Shown here piece by piece: positions 53,486-61,458 of a DNA stretch of 64,000 bases. Numbering within the stretch: the first letter of the stretch is position 1; each line of letters starts with the position of its first letter. A program made the position numbers and the translations under genes. The notes under the pieces are model-generated. The model saw nothing but the letters and a program-made list of their open reading frames with translations, was not told where the DNA came from and did not search any database. Source of the DNA: Sinorhizobium saheli (GTDB taxonomy: Bacteria; Pseudomonadota; Alphaproteobacteria; Rhizobiales; Rhizobiaceae). The DNA is taken from NCBI RefSeq assembly GCF_001651875.1, contig NZ_LNQB01000063.1, forward strand, positions 1 to 64,000, in the 5' to 3' direction.

Positions 53486-54748
53486 TTATCGCAGCGGACT
53501 GTCCGAGATTTGTGTCAGCACGTCCTGGATCGCGCTGCCCACCGCATGGATGTCACTTTCCGAGTGACCCGCCGTTGGGCAAAGCCGCAACCCTGCCCTT
53601 CCTCGCGCAACCGTAGGAAAGAAGATAGCCGACGTGTAAAAGCCGCGGTCCAGCAAGGCTCTCGCGGCCCCGATAGCGGTCATCTCATCGCCTATCTCCA
53701 CCGTCCGTATCGGCAAAGGCGAGCCTTGCTGCTCTGTCGGAACGAGGCTGTCGAACAAGGCGGTTCGGCTGCGGAGCGTCATCTGCAGCTCCGCGAGCTC
53801 ATCCGTCCGATGCAACTGCTGCGATGCAAGCGCCGCGCCGATTGCCGCGACGTTCAGCGACGCCGAAAACGCGTGCGCCACCGCAAACCTTCGAAACAGT
53901 TCCTCCTGCCGCGCCGTGCCGAGCATCAGGAGGCCACCCGAGGCACCGAAGCCTTTTCCGAGAGAGGCCGCGATTATGGTTCGCTCGCCCAAGGCGCCGT
54001 CGATCTGCGATCTGGCAAAGCCTTCGCCGTGGCTGCCGAAGATCGATATGCCATGGGCGTCATCGATATAGAGAAAGAGGCCGTAGCGGTCCTGCAGGCG
54101 CCGCAGGCGCTCGATATCGGCGCTCCCTCCCATCGAATACACGCCATCACAAACGAAGGCGACGGACTTGTTGGCGCGGCAGAGTTTCTCGAGGGCATCG
54201 AGATCATTGTGCCCGATGGTCTCGACCCGGGTTTCAGCGGCGATGGTCCCCTTGTGATAGGCGAGCGTCGCGTGGGCAAGGCGATCAAACACCATCACCG
54301 GCTTGACGCCGCCTGTAAGGTGTCCCGAAGCGACCAGCGGCAACGCGCTCATATTTGCCGCGAGGACCGTCGTATAGGTGATCACGCGCGCGGCGAACAA
54401 TTCCGACAGCGCCGCCTCCAGATCGCCAAGGATTGAGAAATTGAGACGCGTTCTCGCGCAAGACCAATGTACCGTCCCGTTTTTGTGGAGCGCCTCGACG
54501 GCACCTGCAACGATCTTCGGATGGTTGTCCAAGCCGAGATAGGAGCACCGCACGAAGTCGACGACCTGGCGCCCTCTGTCATGGGGAAGCGCCACGGCAC
54601 GGCCCTCGAGGGGACGTCCATAAACCGCCATCAGCCCTTCGAAATGCGCGGCATCGAAATGGCTTTGGGCGTACTCAATCAAGCTGCTGGTGTTCCTTTG
54701 AGCACCCCTTCCCGCAATACTCCCCTGCCCTGGCGCTTTGCCTTCCAT
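53486..54748 (-). CDS. Alpha-oxoamine synthase (BioF/CqsA/ALAS family PLP enzyme)
   Basis: 420 aa from ATG 54748, preceded by GGGAGATATTTCGG. PLP motifs: VVDFVRCSYLGLDNHP near 70, CDGVYSMGGSADIERL near 215, IDDAHGISIFG near 245 and the Schiff-base Lys in AASLGKGFGASGG near 275. The family condenses an amino acid with an acyl-CoA or acyl-ACP and loses CO2. No other biotin or heme genes are nearby, so a secondary metabolite or signalling amino-ketone is more likely. Its partner gene encodes an unknown 127-aa protein. Confidence 0.85.
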   Translation of the reverse strand: MEGKAPGQGSIAGRGAQRNTSSLIEYAQSHFDAAHFEGLMAVYGRPLEGRAVALPHDRGRQVVDFVRCSYLGLDNHPKIVAGAVEALHKNGTVHWSCARTRLNFSILGDLEAALSELFAARVITYTTVLAANMSALPLVASGHLTGGVKPVMVFDRLAHATLAYHKGTIAAETRVETIGHNDLDALEKLCRANKSVAFVCDGVYSMGGSADIERLRRLQDRYGLFLYIDDAHGISIFGSHGEGFARSQIDGALGERTIIAASLGKGFGASGGLLMLGTARQEELFRRFAVAHAFSASLNVAAIGAALASQQLHRTDELAELQMTLRSRTALFDSLVPTEQQGSPLPIRTVEIGDEMTAIGAARALLDRGFYTSAIFFPTVARGRAGLRLCPTAGHSESDIHAVGSAIQDVLTQISDSPLR

Positions 54749-54933
54749 CCGAAATATCTCCCGATGCTTGAACACGAATTTCCGGGAGGTTTATTTCGTT
54801 TACCGCTGAAATCAACAAAGTATATGCAAATTTTTCAAGCAAGAATTTGCAATTCGGCAGATTAATCTTCACAATTTAAACTTCATTGTTATGCATTGCC
54901 AAACATACATGCGTATTGTGAACGAACGCCAGG

Positions 54934-55662
54934 TCAATCCGAACCTCCGCCCACTTCGATGGCATAGCCCGTGGCCCGGACCGTGCGAATTAAGGTGCGG
55001 CCAGTCAGGCGCTCGAGCGACCGGCGCAAGCGCCCGACATGCACATCCACGGTGCGCGGCTGCACGTAGCGATCGGGCGGCCACGCCGCCGCGATCAGTT
55101 CCGAGCGGCTGCGCACCCGGCCTGGTGCCTCCAGAAAGCACCGTAGCAGATTGAATTCGATGGGGCCGAATTGAGCTTCTTCATCGCCATATTCGACGAT
55201 GCGGCGCCCGGGCTCTATTCTCAGTTGGCCGAAGGTTCTTGTCTCTTCCATATCCGCATCGGGCAGCCGGGCATCATTCGCGTGGGCCCTTGGCAGAGAA
55301 CCAAGATAGGCCAGCAGCCGCGCGGGCGAGATCGGGCGGACGAAGTTTTCGTCCGCTCCGGCCTTGAGCAATGCCAGATAGTATCGCTCGTCCCCCGACG
55401 AAACGACTGCGATCGTCGGGATATGCGCGGTGGTGTCGGAGGCCTTGATCGCCGCACACGCTCTCAAGGTCGGACCAGAATCCTCTCCCGTAACCAGGAT
55501 GATTGCAGTGACAGGTCTCGTCGCGGCCTGGTCCGCCACCTCGTCTTCGCTGACCAGGGCCGCCTGGAAGCCTTCCCGTGCGAGGATATAGGCGAGCAAC
55601 ACATAGAAATTGGCATCGTCCGAGCAAATCAGGACCAAGGGTTTGGTATGCTGAGCCTTCAT
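54934..55662 (-). CDS. OmpR/PhoB-like regulator with degenerate receiver (copy 1)
   Basis: 242 aa. C-terminal winged helix is normal (GPIEFNLLRCFLEAPGRVRSR, RTVDVHVGRLRRSLE, IRTVRATGYAIE). The receiver has PhoB layout but the phosphorylated Asp position reads IILVTGED (Asp to Val), the acidic pocket is CSDD, and the TKPF Lys is VRPI. No kinase gene is adjacent. It probably works without phosphorylation. Related to the regulator at 58239-58952. Confidence 0.82.
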   Translation of the reverse strand: MKAQHTKPLVLICSDDANFYVLLAYILAREGFQAALVSEDEVADQAATRPVTAIILVTGEDSGPTLRACAAIKASDTTAHIPTIAVVSSGDERYYLALLKAGADENFVRPISPARLLAYLGSLPRAHANDARLPDADMEETRTFGQLRIEPGRRIVEYGDEEAQFGPIEFNLLRCFLEAPGRVRSRSELIAAAWPPDRYVQPRTVDVHVGRLRRSLERLTGRTLIRTVRATGYAIEVGGGSD

Positions 55663-55796
55663 GCAGTCAAGTCGTCCTCGCAGTTGTTCTCGTCCCGAGA
55701 TTTGATGTCACAAAAAATCGGGATTAATACGTGCGCCGTTGGCATGTAACCCCCAAATTTTTATTGCATTTGCCTTTAACGGCGGAGACAGCTCGA

Positions 55797-55839
55797 AAAA
55801 TTTAAATTTTCCCCCTATTTTTGTTGCAACATTTTGTTG
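55797..55839. promoter_or_regulatory. AT-rich palindrome and GTTGCAAC box
   Basis: AAAATTTAAATTTT (55797-55810) is a perfect 14-bp palindrome. Next to it TTTTTGTTGCAAC (55818-55830) and ATTTTGTTG (55831-55839) resemble the boxes around the gntR gene 7 kb away. They sit in the AT-rich 238-base space between the divergent regulator and the nucleotidyltransferase gene. Confidence 0.45.
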
Positions 55840-55900
55840 AATTTTGGCGCGAGATGGGCACTCTGTAGATTCAGCGAACCGGGTTCGCTATTCATGCACC

Positions 55901-56848
55901 ATGACTGCAGAGAGCACCTCAGAATCGATGAAGACCAACCTCGACCACCTTCCGCATCGAAAGCAGCGCGAGCTCGCGCGCATCGTCGAGGTGTTGCACG
56001 AAGAGTTCGAGGACGCCCTCAAGGAGGGAACGGCAGATTTCAAGAAGCGTGGCCGGATTCTGAAGATCATCCTCTTCGGATCCTACGCGCGAGGAACATG
56101 GGTCGACGAGCCGCACACGAAGAAGGGATACAAGTCTGACTACGACCTGCTGATCATCGTCAACAACCGGAAGCTGACGGATTTCGCGGCCTACTGGCAC
56201 AAGGCACAGGACAGGCTCTTGCATCTGCCGGAAATCCGGACGCCGGTGAGCCTCATCGTCCATTCAAGACGTGAAGTGAACACGGCGCTCTACGATGGCC
56301 AGTATTTCTTTGTCGAAATCCGCCGCGATGGCATCATACTTTACGAGCTGGACGACGAACCGCTCGCCGAACCGAGACCGCGTACGACGGCCGCTGCCCT
56401 GCGAATAGCGGAGGAGTATTTCGAAGACCGTATGCCGCATGCATGGAAATTCGCGAAGGGCGCCGCATTCTATCTGAAGGAGCGCGATCCGAAAGAGGCT
56501 GCGTTCTTGCTGCATCAGTCGATCGAGCAAGCCTATTCAGCACTCTTGCTTGTCCAGACGAGTTATAGCCCCGCATCTCATAATCTGAGGCACCTGCGCG
56601 GCCTCGCCGAGGAGCGAGATCAGCGACTCGCTGAAGTTTGGCCTCGCGATCAGCATCAATATGTGGCGTGGTTCAACATCTTGAATGAGGCTTACGTCAA
56701 ATCTCGATATTCGAAGCACTATGAGATCAGCGAGGAAGCCCTTGCCTGGCTCGTCGAACGAGCCCATCGCCTCATCGCCGAGGTGGAAGCTATTTGCGTC
56801 GAACGCCTGGAGCGGCTACGAAAACAGGCAAAAGACGAGCCTGACTGA
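55901..56848 (+). CDS. Nucleotidyltransferase-HEPN fusion protein
   Basis: 315 aa from ATG 55901; ATG 55928 is possible and neither has a clear ribosome site. N-terminal MNT-type fold: ILFGSYARGTW followed by SDYDLLIIV gives the GS...DxD catalytic core (about residues 60-90). The C-terminal half is a HEPN domain (AEEYFEDRMPHAWKFAKGAAFYLK, LLHQSIEQAYSALLL, VKSRYSKHYEISEEA). HEPN/MNT pairs usually form toxin-antitoxin systems on two genes; here both lie in one chain. Could modify a nucleic acid or protein by nucleotide transfer. Confidence 0.82.
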   Translation: MTAESTSESMKTNLDHLPHRKQRELARIVEVLHEEFEDALKEGTADFKKRGRILKIILFGSYARGTWVDEPHTKKGYKSDYDLLIIVNNRKLTDFAAYWHKAQDRLLHLPEIRTPVSLIVHSRREVNTALYDGQYFFVEIRRDGIILYELDDEPLAEPRPRTTAAALRIAEEYFEDRMPHAWKFAKGAAFYLKERDPKEAAFLLHQSIEQAYSALLLVQTSYSPASHNLRHLRGLAEERDQRLAEVWPRDQHQYVAWFNILNEAYVKSRYSKHYEISEEALAWLVERAHRLIAEVEAICVERLERLRKQAKDEPD

Positions 56849-56982
56849 CCTAACAGTCGCTCACGAAGGACACGTTTGCCAGGGACGGCACGATGAGAAC
56901 CGATTGGTTCTGTGGCTCGCACAAGCTGAGTTCCAACGTCCGGCAACCTATTTACCCCTGCGCCGGACAGCAGGAGGTCAGC

Positions 56983-57213
56983 GTGTCCAAAATTCCTTGC
57001 AATCCCGCCCCTGGGCAACAAAGCCCCCGGAAAGATGGCTTCTGGCAGAAACACCAACAGGAGGAAATGGTGGAGGCGGCGATCCATCTCTACGGCAGCG
57101 AAGCCGCAACTGCTGCAGCCTATTGCGCGCTCGAGGCCTGGACCGAACGCCGACACAGCGACTACGGCTTCTGGTTCGAGGTGTTCCTACGGCTCAGAGA
57201 CCGTGTGATCTAG
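56983..57213 (+). CDS. Small conserved-type hypothetical protein
   Basis: 76 aa from GTG 56983, chosen for GGAGG 5 bases upstream. The C-terminal half, EEMVEAAIHLYGSEAATAAAYCALEAWTERRHSDYGFWFEVFLRL when read in two parts, is helical and aromatic-rich and looks like a small soluble protein common in rhizobial replicons (from memory of style, not a match). Function unknown. Confidence 0.55.
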   Translation: MSKIPCNPAPGQQSPRKDGFWQKHQQEEMVEAAIHLYGSEAATAAAYCALEAWTERRHSDYGFWFEVFLRLRDRVI

Positions 57214-57336
57214 CGGTGTTCATCTGCTCAGATGATCGCCTTGAGCTCCATGTCGGGAGACACGGGCGGCATTGTTCGTCGAGTCGGCCAGAATCACTCT
57301 TCGGGCCGACCGGGCGATATAGCGGACCACATGAGC

Positions 57337-57764
57337 CGGTGATTTCACCTCGATCCCGAAAGGACGAAAAGGTTTCAGGTTCGCCGTGATGACCGTCAGA
57401 CGGTGAAAGCTGGCGGTTCACGCAATCATGGCATCGGACGCGCCGGGATTGTGGCCGGCCGCAATGGCCTTGGCTTCCAGTTTGCCGCCTTCGCGTGCAA
57501 CGCCGGCATCCACAGGCAAGATCCTGTCGCCGTAGCCGGCGATCACGCCTTTCAAGAAAAGCTCTATTCCTGCCGCTTTGACCATCGCGCCTCTGGCATC
57601 CAGTAACCGCACGCCCTTTTCGATCTCGTGGACGGTAATGGCTGAAAGGTAGACCGCGCTAACCTGCTCCTGCCCTTCCAGCCAGTCCGCAAATTCAGGC
57701 GTGGCCGTGGCCCTGGAAGGCGAGAACATGGAATTGCGTTCGTGTCGAGAAGATCGCCGGTCAC
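57337..57764 (-). pseudogene. vapC: vapC toxin gene (PIN domain), decayed
   Basis: GTG 57764 begins MTGDLLDTNAI (PIN Asp in LLDTN) then shifts frame: restoring one T in GCAATTCCATG gives LDTNAISMFSPSRATATPEFADW. The body has the Glu of VHEIEKGV, the Asp of PVDAGVA and GASDAMIA. There an in-frame TGA (57418-57420) interrupts what should read MIAATASFHRLTVITANLKPF, which continues past it to about 57337. Two lesions make a functional toxin unlikely. Overlaps the antitoxin stop by GTGA. Confidence 0.8.
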
Positions 57765-58027
57765 AGATCGACCTCACGCGAGGGAGCCGGATTTCGGGCG
57801 AACACATCGTCGTCGAGATCGAGGTCGGCGGGGAAGGACTTCAGATACTGGATGAGGCTGGGGCGCTCTTTACGAAGCGCCTTCTTAGCCGCTTCTGGGG
57901 CTCCCACGGAGACGAGCACCGCAGCAGCCCGGCCGTGGCGAGTGATCGTGACGAACTCACTAGCGGCAGCTTGATCTACAATATTCGAGAAACCAGCTTT
58001 GGCGTCCTTCAAGCTGATTGTTGACAC
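57761..58027 (-). CDS. Phd/YefM-family antitoxin
   Basis: 88 aa from GTG 58027. STISLKDAKAGFSNIVDQAAASEFVTITRHGRAAAVLVS is the standard Phd/YefM DNA-binding N-terminus, and the C-terminal PSLIQYLKSFPADLDLDDDVF is the toxin-binding tail. It is intact although its toxin gene is broken. It may still repress its own promoter or act on another toxin. Confidence 0.85.
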   Translation of the reverse strand: MSTISLKDAKAGFSNIVDQAAASEFVTITRHGRAAAVLVSVGAPEAAKKALRKERPSLIQYLKSFPADLDLDDDVFARNPAPSREVDL

Positions 58028-58238
58028 TCTGGTCGCCCAGGAGTGGTCATTTCCTGCACACCATCGAACGTGGTCCAAAGGTAGTCGGCGCGATCATCGT
58101 GGCGATATGATCGGCGTCGCCGTGCACATGCGCCGCCTCGGCAAAACGGTCAGGACGATCTCTGTCTCCGTCGCCCAAGGCGCTCCACCGGCTTCTCCGC
58201 CATCGACGACCGAGCAGCCGACCCTCCTTGGAAAACGC

Positions 58239-58952
58239 TCAATTTTGCAATGACTGATTGAGATCGTCGAGAGCGTAGCCCACGGACCGCACGGTGCGAA
58301 TTACGTCGGGCCCAAATCGGTTGAGCGCACGCCTGATGTGGCCGATGTGGATGTCGACCGTGCGCGGCTCGACTTCGGTTTCGCGCGGCCAGCATGCCGC
58401 GATCAGGTCATCGCGACTGTGCACGATACCCGGCATCTTCATGAGATGCAGAAGCAGCCTGAACTGGAGCGCGGAGAGGTACACGGCGTGACCGTTCCGC
58501 GTGACCCGGACGCCCGGCACGTTCATCTCAATGTCCGCGTGCCTGTAGATCTGCTCGGGTGCGGCCCCTGCGCGACAATCATCTGATGAGTTGGTTCGAA
58601 TACCCTTCAGGAAGGCGAGCAGCCGACGTGGGTCGTAGGGACTGCATATGACGGCGTCGATTCCGGGAACATCGATATCACGGCTGAATTCTGCTCTGGA
58701 CGCGTTTGTAAGCACGGCGACAGGGACGCGATCACCACTAACCTCCCTGATGCGACGGCAAAGGTTGACCGCGTCGCCGCGACAGTCGGAGCAATCGACC
58801 AGAACAGCCAGCGGCTCTTCGGTCCGTATCGCAGCAAGCAGCTCGCTTTCGTGAATGGACAGCCGGACGGGGAACCCTTCGGCCGCGAGAATATACGCGA
58901 TGAGACGAAAGAGCTCCGCATCGCCCGTATAGATCAACACACCCGCACGCAT
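58239..58952 (-). CDS. OmpR/PhoB-like regulator with degenerate receiver (copy 2)
   Basis: 237 aa from ATG 58952. Winged-helix C-terminus LSALQFRLLLHLMKMPGIVHSR, RTVDIHIGHIRRALNRFG, IRTVRSVGYALDDL parallels the regulator at 54934. The receiver keeps the Asp (LVDCSD) but has lost the paired acids (VLIYTGD) and the conserved Lys (ICSPYD). No kinase gene next to it. Ends 211 bases from the antitoxin gene; that gap shows no gene. Confidence 0.82.
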   Translation of the reverse strand: MRAGVLIYTGDAELFRLIAYILAAEGFPVRLSIHESELLAAIRTEEPLAVLVDCSDCRGDAVNLCRRIREVSGDRVPVAVLTNASRAEFSRDIDVPGIDAVICSPYDPRRLLAFLKGIRTNSSDDCRAGAAPEQIYRHADIEMNVPGVRVTRNGHAVYLSALQFRLLLHLMKMPGIVHSRDDLIAACWPRETEVEPRTVDIHIGHIRRALNRFGPDVIRTVRSVGYALDDLNQSLQN

Positions 58953-58972
58953 GCCGTACCTGGTCTCCAACT

Positions 58973-59749
58973 TCAAAGTGGCGCGTATTCTCCGCCGTTG
59001 ACGTCGATGACCGCACCGTTGATGAACGCCGCTTCGTCGGAAGTCAGGAAGCCTATGGCGGCCGCGACCTCTTCAGGTTCCCCCATGCGACCCGCGGGAA
59101 TGCGGGCAACAGCGGCGCGGTTTACGGCGCTCTCGCGCGGCCCGGCCATCTCGGTAGCGATTCTGCCCGGTGCGACTACGTTCACGCTGATCCCTTGGGC
59201 GGCGTGGCGTGCCACAAGCGAACGGGCAAGGCCTGAGAGTGCGGCTTTCGAAGCGACATAGGCCGTTCCGGCAATCCTGGGCATGGCGCGCCCGGCGATG
59301 GAGCCGACGAACACGATCCGGCCAAAGCCAGCTTCGATCATGCCCGGCAAGGCCGCCTGGCAGCACAGCATTGCCCCGGTCAGGTTGACGGAAAGAACCG
59401 CGTTCCATTCCTCGAGTGTGATCTCCTGGAATGGGGTGGGACCGTCTGGTCCCTTCGGCGAAACTCCGGCGTTGCAAATCAGGATCTCGGCCTTGCCCCA
59501 GCACTCATCCAGTTCCCGAAAGAAGGACGTTATCTGGGTTGGCTCAGCCAGATCGACAGCGCGCGCGAACACCCGCTCGGAGCCAAAGTCCTGTGAAAGC
59601 GCCTCCGCGGCGCTTTCAACATTGATGAGCTTCTGCCCGAAAACGGCGACCCGGCATCCACGAGCGAGCAGGTGTCGGGCCGTTGCCAACCCGATTCCCG
59701 AAGTGCCGCCGGTGACGACGGCAATCCTTTGTGTGGTGCAGTTCCTCAT
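58973..59749 (-). CDS. SDR-family oxidoreductase (FabG-like)
   Basis: 258 aa from ATG 59749, overlapping the TPP-enzyme stop as ATGA. TGGTSGIGLATARHLL near residue 14, NAGVSPKG near 95, catalytic Ser in FVGSIAG and YVASKAA (YxxxK) near 160, then NVVAPGRIATEM. An NAD(P)-dependent alcohol/ketone reductase. The acyloin or aldehyde made by the TPP enzyme is a plausible substrate. Confidence 0.9.
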   Translation of the reverse strand: MRNCTTQRIAVVTGGTSGIGLATARHLLARGCRVAVFGQKLINVESAAEALSQDFGSERVFARAVDLAEPTQITSFFRELDECWGKAEILICNAGVSPKGPDGPTPFQEITLEEWNAVLSVNLTGAMLCCQAALPGMIEAGFGRIVFVGSIAGRAMPRIAGTAYVASKAALSGLARSLVARHAAQGISVNVVAPGRIATEMAGPRESAVNRAAVARIPAGRMGEPEEVAAAIGFLTSDEAAFINGAVIDVNGGEYAPL

Positions 59750-61458
59750 GCGGCTTCGTCCATCTTGGCGAAGAGCGAGAGCGGGGGATGCGCCGCCGGG
59801 TCGGTCATCACTTCTATCAGGAGCGGCCCTTGCTCCAAGCCGCGCTGCAAATGATAGGCAAGTTCGCTCGGATCCTCGACACGAACGGCCGGGCAGCCGC
59901 AGGCCTCCGCCAGTTTCGCGTGGTCGACCTCGGCGAAATGGCACGCCGTGGTGTAGTTGCCGAACTTCACCGTCTCCGCATCCCGCTGGAAACCGAGAAT
60001 GCCGTTGTTGAGGACGACGATTGTGACAGGAAGCTTCATGCGCACCATGGTCTCGAGCTCCGCCCAACTGTGCGCGAAACCGCCGTCGCCGACGATGGCG
60101 ACAACCGGCTTGTCCGGGTGGGCGACCTTGGCACCGATAGCGAGCGGCACGCCCCAACCGAGCCCCGCCAGCCCGCGAGGCGTGATAAATCGGGCCCCGC
60201 TCGCTGGCGCCCGCAGTTGGCCGAGGACCCACATGGAGGAATAGCTGGCGTCGGCAACGACGGTTACGTCGTCGGTCAGCAGGTCCTGGAGTTCCGCCAT
60301 CACCCGCTCCGGGCGGATCGGACGGGAGCGCGATGTCGCGACCTCATGCCGGTCAAGCTCGAACTGTTTCCAGTATGTGGCGATGCACTCCTCCAGCCGC
60401 GCGCGATCCGCATGCCGCCGCGTGAGGTCGACGCTGGTGAGCGCTGCTCGCAGCGCCCCAAGCGTTTCCCGTGCATCGCCCACCAGCCGAATGGCTTCGT
60501 AGTTCCGCCCGATCTCCACGGGATCGAGGTCGATGTGCACGACCGTTGCGCCGGAGGGAATTTGGCGCCAATTGTCGGTGCCGTTCTGGTTGGTCCGCGT
60601 TCCGATCAGAAGCACCAGATCCGCGCTCTCGACCAAGGCGGACGAGTATCGACCGAGCGAACGCGGCCCGACCATCGAGCCTAGCACGCCGGCGGACAGC
60701 GGATGGAACTCGTCGACTGCCCCCTTCCCCATATTCGTGGTGAAGACCGGCAGGTTTGCTTCTTGCTGCAGGGCTGCAAGTTCCGGCGCGGCGCCGCCAC
60801 AATGAACGCCGCCGCCGGCGATAACGATCGGGGCCTTGGCAGCGGCGATAAGGGAGGCGACCTCGGCCAATGCGTTATCCGACGGGCGGACGCGATCCAG
60901 CGGCCAATGGCCCAGGTTCCTTGACCTCGTGACCGTTGGAGATTTCGCCTCCACGCGCAGGAGATCGGCCGGAAGCAGCAGAGCGGCCGGGCCGGCACGA
61001 CCCGACGTCGCGGCCGTGAACGCCGCGTCCACATAGTCGTCGATCCGTTCCGGAACCGTGACACGCCGCACCCATTTGGTGCAGGACTGCAAAAGCGCGA
61101 TCTGATCCAGGTCCTGAAAGGCATTCCGGTCCGTCTGATCGCGCTCGACATCCTGTACGAGCGCCACGATCGGCACACTGGCCTTCAAGGCCTCGGCCAA
61201 CGGCGGCACGAGCAAAGTTGCCGCGGGGCCGTTTTGGGCGGCAACGACACCGACCTTGCCGGAGACGCGGGCATATCCGTCGGCCATCGCGCCCCCCATG
61301 TTCTCCTGCCGGTACGCGATCTGGCGAATGCCGATCGCTTCCGCCGCGAGGATGACCGCCGATGGCAGGCTTTGGCCGAAGATGAATTCGACGTCGTGGC
61401 GGCGAAGAATCTTGGCGATACGCTGCGCAACGGTTTCGACTGGAATCTGCTGTGTCAT
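59746..61458 (-). CDS. Thiamine-diphosphate enzyme, acetolactate-synthase-like
   Basis: 570 aa from ATG 61458 (AAGGAGTGCACGCA upstream). Catalytic Glu in AYRQENMGGAMADGYARV near 50, FAD/central domain PIVIAGGGVHCGG near 205 and ThDP motif GDGGFAHSWAELETM ending NNGILG near 450. 2-Keto acid decarboxylase or carboligase. Distinct from the enzyme at 45977. Stop of the aminotransferase overlaps its start, so the 2-oxo acid made by transamination could be its substrate. Confidence 0.88.
   Translation of the reverse strand: MTQQIPVETVAQRIAKILRRHDVEFIFGQSLPSAVILAAEAIGIRQIAYRQENMGGAMADGYARVSGKVGVVAAQNGPAATLLVPPLAEALKASVPIVALVQDVERDQTDRNAFQDLDQIALLQSCTKWVRRVTVPERIDDYVDAAFTAATSGRAGPAALLLPADLLRVEAKSPTVTRSRNLGHWPLDRVRPSDNALAEVASLIAAAKAPIVIAGGGVHCGGAAPELAALQQEANLPVFTTNMGKGAVDEFHPLSAGVLGSMVGPRSLGRYSSALVESADLVLLIGTRTNQNGTDNWRQIPSGATVVHIDLDPVEIGRNYEAIRLVGDARETLGALRAALTSVDLTRRHADRARLEECIATYWKQFELDRHEVATSRSRPIRPERVMAELQDLLTDDVTVVADASYSSMWVLGQLRAPASGARFITPRGLAGLGWGVPLAIGAKVAHPDKPVVAIVGDGGFAHSWAELETMVRMKLPVTIVVLNNGILGFQRDAETVKFGNYTTACHFAEVDHAKLAEACGCPAVRVEDPSELAYHLQRGLEQGPLLIEVMTDPAAHPPLSLFAKMDEAA

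Noticed and set aside
53486-54748. Biotin biosynthesis gene bioF
   Set aside because: The fold is right but there are no bio genes nearby and the N-terminal region and partner gene differ; left as family-level call.
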